Shown piece by piece: positions 1 to 6,411 of a stretch of 15,875 nt of DNA (position 1 is the first letter of the stretch; every line of letters begins with the position of its first letter). A program made the position numbers and the translations under genes. This DNA is from an uncultured Methanobrevibacter sp. (lineage in GTDB: Archaea > Methanobacteriota > Methanobacteria > Methanobacteriales > Methanobacteriaceae), in the NCBI RefSeq assembly GCF_934746965.1, contig NZ_CAKVFS010000014.1, positions 1 to 15,875 on the forward strand, given 5' to 3'. The notes under the pieces are model-generated. The model was given only the letters and a program-made list of their open reading frames with translations, was not told where the DNA came from and made no database searches.

Positions 1-90
1 CTATCAAATGCAAAATTGGACCGAAAAACACATAAAAATCAAATAAGCCTATAAAATTTTACAGACTCTTTTTTTTTAAAATTCATTTAA
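1..90. other. 3' flank of an unseen upstream region
   Basis: All three forward frames are open from base 1 and close at stops within the first 54 bases (TAA at 33-35 and 44-46, TAA at 52-54). Any of them could be the tail of an upstream plus-strand gene, but the piece is too short to identify. A run of nine T at 69-77 would fit termination of such a gene. I see no RNA gene or repeat here. Confidence 0.3.
61..77 (+). terminator. U-tract terminator of a possible upstream gene
   Basis: A run of nine T (69-77) follows a short non-T stretch just before the marker-14 promoter. There is no convincing hairpin, but archaeal transcription can terminate at U-tracts alone. The gene it would serve lies outside the window, so this is an inference from base composition and position. 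Confidence 0.3.
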
Positions 91-93
91 TAA

Positions 94-157
94 AATTTAT
101 ATTATTATAAAAAGATATTATTAATTAACTTTTAATTGAGTTTGTTGAGGTTAAATA
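94..157 (+). promoter_or_regulatory. Promoter and RBS for the marker-14/cobY unit
   Basis: A TATA-like stretch (TTTATATT, about 96-103) lies where a start of transcription near 125-130 would be expected. A ribosome binding site (TTGAGGT, 145-151) sits seven bases before the ATG at 158. The whole region is AT-rich, so the TATA assignment is weaker than the RBS. Confidence 0.45.
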
Positions 158-1627
158 ATGTCTTTTTTAGGTAAAATTTTTAATAAAGGTCCTAAACCTA
201 TAATTGCTAAGTCTCATGAGGGAAATTTAGACTCTTTAAGAGCTAATAGGGCAGGTCCACAAAGTCCTGGTGCTGTTAAAAAGCCAGATGTTTTTTATGT
301 AACTGCTTCTGTAGAATTAGGTAACACTACTACTAAATGTGTTGTTACAGCAACTAATTTAAATACTAGTGAATGTTATTTACTTGATAAAACAGTAAAA
401 ATGACTAGGGATATTCGTCCTCCTAAAGCTAATGAAGAAGTTTTTGGTAAAACTGTTTGGGGTATTGAACTTTCAAAAGAAGCTGTTGCAGATATGGTTA
501 AAGACACTGTCTTAGAATCTTTAAGAAAATGTCATGTGGATAAAGACAATGATTTAGATTTTGTTGTTCGTTCTACGGGGGTAACTGCAGGTTTTGCTAC
601 TGCTGAAGAGGCTGGGCAATTGGTTATTGCATTAGCTGATGGTTGTTTAGATGCAGGTATTCCTCCAAGAAAAATGTCTCCTGCTATGAGTGTTTCTCAG
701 CTTCCTGAAAGATTACAAAAATATTCTCTTTTGGATAATGTAATGTTTGATGGTGCAGTGGTTAGTGTTGTTCCACCTAAAGGTAAAGAGACTGTTGCAA
801 ATGAGATGGAAGGAGAGCTTGTTACTGCAGGTATAAAATTAGGTGCTAAATGGACTGATGTTGATTATAGAAATCCTTGTATTTCTCTTGATTTTGGTTC
901 TACATTAGCTGGACGTGTTGTTAATGATAATCAACCTTATGCAAATACTGTAGGTAATTTTTTAGGTTTAGCTGGTGTAGTTAGTGACTCTTTAGCTAGA
1001 GGCTCTGGTGAAATTGATAAAAAGAATGGTGCTGCATTGGATTTATATTCTGATAAATTAATTAAAAAAGCTAATACTAAAAAAGCTCAGGCTAATGCTG
1101 AAGAAGCTCATAAATTAATTGATATTCGTAAAGTGCCCATGGATGTAGATAGGTTTGGTACTGTTCCATTGGATCCTGTTGCATCTGAAAATGCAGGTAC
1201 AACTTTAATTGGTTGTGATGTTGGAGTTAATGGTGATAAGTTAGGTGAATTAATGGATCTTGGGTCTAAATTTTATGAAAATGATGGTCTTCCAACATTA
1301 TTATCTACTATGGATTATGTAAGTGCAAAAATTGTTACTCGTGTGTTGGATGTTGCATTTAAAGAAGGTATTGTTACTGAAGGTTCTGCATTAGGTATTA
1401 CTGGTAGGGCAGGTATTACTGGACGTAAACCTCAGCTTATTTTAGAAGCTGTTCGGGATAAGTTTGAGAATGTAGTGTTTGTTGAAGATGGTTTGGCTTT
1501 AGGTTCAGCGATTATGGCTCGTTGTATGAATTCTATGGGTACTCAAAAATCACCTATTGGTGGTTGTCAAGGTCAAAAATGTATTCTTGGTAAACGGATG
1601 AAATTGCAAGGTAGTAAATATGCATAA
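158..1627 (+). CDS. Methanogenesis marker protein 14
   Basis: 489 residues, matching by recognition the methanogenesis marker 14 family (TIGR03285), which is restricted to methanogens; its biochemical role is unknown to me. The sequence looks like an ASKHA-fold (actin/hexokinase-like) protein. VELGNTTTK at residues 52-60 resembles a phosphate-1 loop, and SLDFGST at 243-249 resembles a second phosphate-binding loop. Glycine-rich GITGRAGITGRK and GLALGSAIMAR segments near the C terminus would fit the nucleotide cleft. Several cysteines occur, including CQGQKC close to the end. There is no signal peptide or membrane segment, so it is probably cytosolic. The ATG at 158 has a GAGG site seven bases upstream. 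cobY starts 20 bases after the stop, suggesting one transcript. Every Phe codon I checked is TTT, unlike the mvh genes. Family assignment is strong; the ATPase fold is my inference. Confidence 0.88.
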   Translation: MSFLGKIFNKGPKPIIAKSHEGNLDSLRANRAGPQSPGAVKKPDVFYVTASVELGNTTTKCVVTATNLNTSECYLLDKTVKMTRDIRPPKANEEVFGKTVWGIELSKEAVADMVKDTVLESLRKCHVDKDNDLDFVVRSTGVTAGFATAEEAGQLVIALADGCLDAGIPPRKMSPAMSVSQLPERLQKYSLLDNVMFDGAVVSVVPPKGKETVANEMEGELVTAGIKLGAKWTDVDYRNPCISLDFGSTLAGRVVNDNQPYANTVGNFLGLAGVVSDSLARGSGEIDKKNGAALDLYSDKLIKKANTKKAQANAEEAHKLIDIRKVPMDVDRFGTVPLDPVASENAGTTLIGCDVGVNGDKLGELMDLGSKFYENDGLPTLLSTMDYVSAKIVTRVLDVAFKEGIVTEGSALGITGRAGITGRKPQLILEAVRDKFENVVFVEDGLALGSAIMARCMNSMGTQKSPIGGCQGQKCILGKRMKLQGSKYA

Positions 1628-1647
1628 TTAATTTTGAGGGCTTTGTT

Positions 1648-2265
1648 ATGATTTATGCTATTGTGATGGCTGGAGGTAGAGGAACTCGCTTAAAAGTGGA
1701 TGTTGAAAAACCTCTATTTAAATTACATAACAAACCTTTAATTAAATATGTTTTAGATAATTTAAGTTCATCTAAATTAGTTGAAAAAGTAATTATTGCT
1801 GTGAGTCATAATACTTTGAAAACAACCCAATATTTGAAATCAATAGATGGGGATTTTCAAATTTTAAATACTTCTGGAAATGATTATTTGGAGGACTTAT
1901 CTTATATTTTAACTTTTTTTGAATCAAAATCAAAAGATGATGTTTTATTGTTTATTAATGCAGATTTACCTTTTGTTAATGGTGAAACAGTTGATTTGAT
2001 ATTGGATAAATATTTAGAATCTGATAAAGATTCGTTATCTGCTCAGGTTCCAGTTGAAATTTTTGAAAAATTATGCTTGGATTATTCATATGAATTTAAT
2101 GGTTGTGTTCCATCTGGAGTAAATGTTTTAAGAAGTATTAATAAGGTTCAGGATGAAAAATGTCTGGTTTTATCTAAAATTGAATTAGCTTTAAATATTA
2201 ACACTCTTAAAGATAGTAAAGTTGCTGAAAAATTTTATACTGCCTTTGTTAATAAAACTCTTTAA
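1648..2265 (+). CDS. cobY: CobY, GTP:adenosylcobinamide-phosphate guanylyltransferase
   Basis: 205 residues, close to the usual length of about 200 for archaeal CobY. It transfers GMP from GTP to adenosylcobinamide phosphate, giving adenosylcobinamide-GDP, a late step in assembling the lower ligand of cobalamin-type corrinoids. The nucleotidyltransferase signature MAGGRGTRL spans residues 7-15, followed by EKPL at 20-23. The family-typical NTSGNDYLEDL begins at residue 74, NADLPF at 104, and NGCVPSGVNV at 151; these match my recollection of the Methanocaldococcus CobY. A TGAGGG site at 1633-1638 precedes the ATG at 1648. It lies 20 bases downstream of marker 14 and is probably cotranscribed. 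It is the archaeal, non-CobU type enzyme: there is no kinase domain. Methanogens need the corrinoid for the Mtr methyltransferase. Confidence 0.9.
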   Translation: MIYAIVMAGGRGTRLKVDVEKPLFKLHNKPLIKYVLDNLSSSKLVEKVIIAVSHNTLKTTQYLKSIDGDFQILNTSGNDYLEDLSYILTFFESKSKDDVLLFINADLPFVNGETVDLILDKYLESDKDSLSAQVPVEIFEKLCLDYSYEFNGCVPSGVNVLRSINKVQDEKCLVLSKIELALNINTLKDSKVAEKFYTAFVNKTL

Positions 2266-2289
2266 ATTTAAATATGATGAAGTTAAGAT

Positions 2290-2327
2290 AGTTTATATAA
2301 TTAATGAAATTTGATTAGGGTGATGTA
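2290..2327 (+). promoter_or_regulatory. TATA-like box and RBS of the PRC-barrel gene
   Basis: TTTATATAAT lies at about 2292-2301, and an AGGGTGATG ribosome site at 2317-2325 directly precedes the ATG at 2328. No U-tract separates cobY from this gene, so readthrough from the marker-14/cobY unit is also possible. The TATA-to-RBS distance would leave only a very short leader. Confidence 0.35.
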
Positions 2328-2594
2328 ATGGATAATAAACAAATTCCTAAAAGGGAAGAAAAATTATGGAGTGAAATTAAAAATTATCAAGTGGCTACTA
2401 ATAATGCTCGTATTCTTGGTGTGTTGGATGAGTTAATTATCAATGAAAAAACTGGAAAAATTGTTGATATTGCTATTAGGGTAGAAAGTGGCCGTAATAT
2501 TCATGTTAAAGGTGCTAAAAGAAATGGGGATATTTTATTAGTTCCTTTTGCTAAAGTTGAAAAAGTTGGAGAATTTATTATTGTAACTGAATAA
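2328..2594 (+). CDS. PRC-barrel domain protein
   Basis: 88 residues. Residues about 25-88 form one PRC-barrel domain, recognisable from NNARILGVLDELIINEKTGK, then VDIAIRV, then the closing strands ILLVPFAKVEKVGEFIIV. The first 20 residues are charged and probably flexible. There are no membrane segments, no signal peptide and no cysteines. Small stand-alone PRC-barrel proteins are common in archaea with FtsZ. In haloarchaea the similarly sized CdpB proteins act in cell division, so a division role is a reasonable but unproven idea; RNA-processing-associated PRC domains are an alternative. The gene has its own TATA-like box and a strong terminator, so it looks at least partly autonomous from cobY and suf. 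Confidence 0.8.
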   Translation: MDNKQIPKREEKLWSEIKNYQVATNNARILGVLDELIINEKTGKIVDIAIRVESGRNIHVKGAKRNGDILLVPFAKVEKVGEFIIVTE

Positions 2595-2602
2595 TTTTTT
2601 TT

Positions 2603-2638
2603 AGTTACTTGTCTATTTTTTTTCAAATAACTTTTTTT
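2603..2638 (+). terminator. Hairpin plus U-tract after the PRC-barrel gene
   Basis: AGTTACTTG (2603-2611) and CAAATAACT (2624-2632) form a nine-position stem with one C-A mismatch around a 12-base loop, followed at once by seven T (2632-2638). A further T run precedes the stem. This fits the end of the PRC-barrel transcript. Confidence 0.6.
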
Positions 2639-2667
2639 AAAGTTTATTTTTTTATAAAAATTTAATT

Positions 2668-2741
2668 AAACATATTTTTATATGTCTTAATCTAAATGTA
2701 ATAATGTTATATAGATTATGTCTTTTTTAAGAGGTGATGAT
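2668..2741 (+). promoter_or_regulatory. suf promoter with palindrome over the TATA region
   Basis: A TATA-like box (TTTTTATATG, 2675-2684) lies within a perfect inverted repeat, ACATAT-TTTT-ATATGT (2670-2685). Transcription would begin near 2705-2710. The ribosome site GAGGTGAT (2731-2738) is four bases before the ATG at 2742. The palindrome could be an operator, but at this base composition it could also be chance. Confidence 0.45.
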
Positions 2742-3500
2742 ATGTTACTTGAAATTAAAAATTTGGCTGTGGAAGTGGCTGGTAAAAGAGTTTTGAAGGA
2801 TATTAATCTTTCAATTGATGAGGGGGAGACTCATGTTCTTTTAGGCCCTAATGGTGCTGGTAAAAGTACTTTATTTTTAACAATTCTTGGTTTTCCACAA
2901 TATAATGTAGTTAATGGAACTATAAAATTTAAAGGCACTGATATCACTAATTTGAGTACTGCTGAACGTGTTAAATTAGGAATTGGTGTAAGTTTCCAAA
3001 CTCCTCCATCTATTCGTGGAGTATCTGTTCGTGATTTACTTAAAATCGAATCTCATCAGGATGTTGAAGAACCATTAAATGAAAGAATGGTTGGATTAGC
3101 ACAAAAACTTAAATTTAATGATGAATTTTTAGATAGGGATGTTAATTTTGGATTTTCTGGTGGAGAAGTTAAACGTTCTGAAATTTTACAATTACTTGCT
3201 CAAATGCCGGATTTCACCATGTTTGATGAACCTGATTCTGGTGTAGATATTGAAAATGTTGAGTTAATAGCTAGTGAAATTGGTACTTTGCTTGATAAAG
3301 ATAAAAAACAAGGATCTAGAAAAAGAAGTGGGCTTTTAATTACTCATTTAGGTTATATTTTAAATTTTGTAAGTGCTGATAAAGCTCATGTATTGATGAA
3401 TGGAGAAATAGCTTGTTCTGGTAACCCTACAGAGATTATTGAGGACATTAGAAAAGAAGGTTTCAATGGATGTGTTGAATGTGCGCAATGTATTAAATGA
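2742..3500 (+). CDS. sufC: SufC, Fe-S assembly ATPase
   Basis: 252 residues, the normal SufC length. It is an ABC-type ATPase without membrane domains that works with SufB in cytosolic Fe-S cluster assembly. Visible motifs in order are Walker A GPNGAGKST (about residues 35-43), the Q-loop SFQTPP, the signature FSGGE (a variant of LSGGE), Walker B FTMFDEPDSGVD, and the H-loop LLITH. I chose the ATG at 2742 over the in-frame ATG at 2718: a GAGGTGAT site sits just before it, and the protein then starts at LLEIKNLAV as in the family. The C terminus carries C244, C247 and C250 in a CxxCxxC arrangement, not typical of bacterial SufC. The last 35 bases overlap the start of sufB. The suf genes here lack SufS, SufE and SufU partners, fitting the minimal SufBC (SMS-type) system of methanogens. 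Confidence 0.92.
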   Translation: MLLEIKNLAVEVAGKRVLKDINLSIDEGETHVLLGPNGAGKSTLFLTILGFPQYNVVNGTIKFKGTDITNLSTAERVKLGIGVSFQTPPSIRGVSVRDLLKIESHQDVEEPLNERMVGLAQKLKFNDEFLDRDVNFGFSGGEVKRSEILQLLAQMPDFTMFDEPDSGVDIENVELIASEIGTLLDKDKKQGSRKRSGLLITHLGYILNFVSADKAHVLMNGEIACSGNPTEIIEDIRKEGFNGCVECAQCIK

Positions 3501-4716
3501 TGCTGAAAGAGCTAAAGATAAAAAAGCTCCTCTTGGAGTGGATGTTACAATTGAAAATTTCTCTGATGAAATTATTGATGGGATGGATCTTTTAGATGAT
3601 TTAGATGATGTTTCTAAAAAAACTAAAAACACTCTTTTAAAAGTAGGTGTTGATACTGAGGAAAAAGGAAGGTCAGGTTCATTTTTACAAGTTGATCAGT
3701 CTAATATATTTACAAATAACTCAATGTCTAACTCTGTTGAAGTTATGAATATAGGTGTTGCTTTAGATAAGTATCACTGGCTTAAAGATTATATGTGGAA
3801 TGTTGTAAAACCTGATGCAGATAAATATACTGCAAAAACTGCTTTACGTGAAGAAAAAGATGGGATTAAAAGTGGTTATTTTGTAAGATCTTTACCTGGA
3901 ACTAAAGAGGTTTTCCCAGTACAAGCATGCATGTTTATTAGTGATGAAGATATTATGCAAACTGCACATAATGTAGTTATTGCTGAAGAAAACTCTGAAT
4001 TACATTTGATTACTGGATGTGCAACTGGTGAAGATATTTCTTCTGCAATGCACGTTGGTGTTTCTGAAATGTATATAAAACCCGGAGCTAAAATAACTTT
4101 TACTATGGTTCATAATTGGGCAGAACAAGTGGAAGTACGTCCAAGAACTGGAATTAAAGTTGCTGAAAATGGTACTTATTTAAATAATTATATTTTAACT
4201 AGTCCAGTTAATACTTTACAATCTTATCCTACTGCATATTGTAATGGTGCAAATTCAAGAGCTATTTTCCAAAGTATTCAAGGAGGTAAGAAAGATTCAA
4301 TTATTGATGTTGGATCAAGAGCTTATCTTAATGCACCTGGTGCAAGAGGGGAAGTTATTTCTCGTGCAGTATCTCAAGATGAGTCTCAGATATATGCTAG
4401 AGGACATTTGGCAGGTACAGTTCCTGAAGTAAAAGGACATTTAGAATGTCATGGATTGGTTTTATCTGATGATAGTATGATTTATGCAGTTCCTGAACTT
4501 GAGGCAAGTTCTGCAAATCTTGAAATGTCTCATGAAGCAGCAGTTGGAAAAATCGATGAAGATGAAATTAATTATTTAACTTCTAGGGGAATAACTGAGG
4601 AAGAAGCAGCTTCTATGATTGTCAGAGGTTTCTTAAGTATGGATATTACAGGACTTCCTGATGAATTGGCTGCGGATACTCAAAAAATGATTGATATGAG
4701 TGTAGATGGGATGTAA
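3466..4716 (+). CDS. sufB: SufB/SufD-family Fe-S scaffold protein
   Basis: 416 residues from the ATG at 3466. This is the SufB/D beta-helix scaffold partner of SufC. The conserved C-terminal core is clear: GHLECHGLVLSDDS with C328, then MSHEAAVGKIDEDE with H356 and E357, then YLTSRGITEEEAASMIVRGF. In E. coli SufB the equivalent Cys and His/Glu region is implicated in cluster building. I prefer ATG 3466, with AAGGT five bases upstream, over the more distal TTG at 3439; GTG at 3472 or 3481 remains possible. The start lies inside sufC (35-base overlap), which suggests translational coupling. It is shorter than bacterial SufB (about 495 residues), as usual for archaeal SufBC. It ends in a hairpin that holds its own stop codon. 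Confidence 0.9.
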   Translation: MDVLNVRNVLNDAERAKDKKAPLGVDVTIENFSDEIIDGMDLLDDLDDVSKKTKNTLLKVGVDTEEKGRSGSFLQVDQSNIFTNNSMSNSVEVMNIGVALDKYHWLKDYMWNVVKPDADKYTAKTALREEKDGIKSGYFVRSLPGTKEVFPVQACMFISDEDIMQTAHNVVIAEENSELHLITGCATGEDISSAMHVGVSEMYIKPGAKITFTMVHNWAEQVEVRPRTGIKVAENGTYLNNYILTSPVNTLQSYPTAYCNGANSRAIFQSIQGGKKDSIIDVGSRAYLNAPGARGEVISRAVSQDESQIYARGHLAGTVPEVKGHLECHGLVLSDDSMIYAVPELEASSANLEMSHEAAVGKIDEDEINYLTSRGITEEEAASMIVRGFLSMDITGLPDELAADTQKMIDMSVDGM

Positions 4717-4738
4717 TCCCATTATTTTTTCTTTTTTT
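4706..4738 (+). terminator. suf terminator overlapping the sufB stop
   Basis: ATGGGAT (4706-4712) and ATCCCAT (4716-4722) form a perfect seven-base stem around the three-base loop GTA. T-rich tracts TATTTTTT and CTTTTTTT (4723-4738) follow. The stop codon TAA (4714-4716) spans the loop and the first base of the 3' arm, so the last codons of sufB encode half of the hairpin. Confidence 0.7.
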
Positions 4739-4776
4739 AAACTTTTAACTTTTTTTATTAATTTTCAAAATTCTTG

Positions 4777-4852
4777 TTTTATAGTATATAAACTTTTTGG
4801 CTTTAAGTTCTAAGTAACCTTTATATTAATTATTAAATTAATATATTAATCA
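4777..4852 (+). promoter_or_regulatory. Promoter region of the mvh operon
   Basis: The best TATA box is TATATAAA (4785-4792) in the context TAGTATATAAAC, predicting transcription from about 4810-4818 and a leader near 230 bases. A second candidate, TTTATATT (about 4820-4827), would start near 4850. An AT-only stretch with internal symmetry (4823-4850) lies between them. Which one is used cannot be decided by reading. Confidence 0.5.
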
Positions 4853-5042
4853 GTACGTTAATGTTATGCTGAGCTAGCTCATTAAGTACATAAAATTGTG
4901 AATTAAGGTAAGAAATTAAGGTATGACTAAATTTTTTGCCTTAAAGAAGAATTTAAAAAATTTTTTAAATTTGAAAAAAATTATTTTGAAATTATAATTT
5001 CAAAGTATAAAGTAAAAAATATGATAGAGGAGGAAAAACTCT
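4853..5042 (+). promoter_or_regulatory. Structured leader of the mvh operon
   Basis: This is the main part of the only gene-free stretch over 300 bases (4717-5042). In order it contains four elements. First, a stem-loop (4853-4889): GTAC-g-TTAATG pairs with CATTAAGTAC, ten pairs with one bulged G, topped by a three-pair helix and the loop GAGCT. Second, AATTAAGGTA occurs twice (4901-4910, 4914-4923), and either copy can pair with GCCTTAA (4938-4944). Third, a perfect 22-base palindrome lies at 4950-4971. Fourth, a perfect 20-base palindrome lies at 4985-5004, extendable with one G-U pair to 4982-5007. The strong ribosome site GGAGG (5029-5033) is nine bases before mvhD. A 24-codon frame (4923-4997) also runs through it. 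It could be an RNA regulatory leader or a cluster of operators; I recognise no known riboswitch. Confidence 0.5.
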
Positions 5043-5468
5043 ATGGCTGATGATGTAAAAATTGTAATGTTTTGTTGCAACTGGTGTTCCTATGGAGGAG
5101 CAGACACAGCAGGTACTGCAAGGATGCAATACCCACCGAATATTAGAGTTATTCGTGTAATGTGTTCTGGAAGAATTGACCCACAATTTGTGTTAAAAGC
5201 ATTTAAAGAAGGGGCAGATGGTGTATTTGTAGCTGGATGTCACATGGGTGACTGCCACTATGATTCTGGAAACTATAAATTAGATCGTAGAATGAGATTA
5301 ATCTACAAACTTGTTGAAGATATGGGAATTGGAAAAGAAAGAGTTCACCACGATTGGATTTCTGCATCCGAAGGTGAAAAATTCTCTGAAGCTGTTAAAA
5401 TGATGGTTAACAGAATCAAAGATTTAGGTCCTGCACCATTAAAAGAACAATTAGATGCTGAAAACTAG
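5043..5468 (+). CDS. mvhD: MvhD, F420-non-reducing hydrogenase iron-sulfur subunit
   Basis: 141 residues, the expected length. MvhD carries a [2Fe-2S] cluster and links the NiFe hydrogenase MvhAG to HdrA of the heterodisulfide reductase, passing electrons from H2 into flavin-based bifurcation. The family cysteines are present: C11, C12 and C15 (FCCNWCSYGGAD), C41 (VMCSGRID), and C66 and C71 (GCHMGDCHY). C15 is an ordinary cysteine, and I see no in-frame UGA that would suggest selenocysteine. The gene opens the mvhDGAB operon behind a strong GGAGG site. mvhG begins 15 bases after its stop. The protein is cytosolic, with no signal or membrane segment. Confidence 0.95.
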   Translation: MADDVKIVMFCCNWCSYGGADTAGTARMQYPPNIRVIRVMCSGRIDPQFVLKAFKEGADGVFVAGCHMGDCHYDSGNYKLDRRMRLIYKLVEDMGIGKERVHHDWISASEGEKFSEAVKMMVNRIKDLGPAPLKEQLDAEN

Positions 5469-5483
5469 ATTGGAGGAGTTATT

Positions 5484-6410
<927 letters not shown>

Positions 6411-6411
6411 T

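Noticed and set aside
2718..2741. Upstream ATG for sufC
   Set aside because: No ribosome site precedes it, while GAGGTGAT sits just before the ATG at 2742, which also gives the family-typical N terminus.
3439..3465. TTG start extending sufB by nine residues
   Set aside because: It lies deeper in sufC without a good ribosome site; ATG 3466 has AAGGT at suitable spacing.
4717..5042. tRNA, known riboswitch or SECIS element in the long gap
   Set aside because: I found no cloverleaf or CCA-type end, no consensus I recognise, and mvhD encodes ordinary cysteine, so selenocysteine insertion is not needed.
5021..5050. Micro-frame ATG ATA GAG overlapping the mvhD start
   Set aside because: It has no ribosome site of its own, and its codons are formed by the GGAGG site of mvhD. 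Chance is the simpler explanation.
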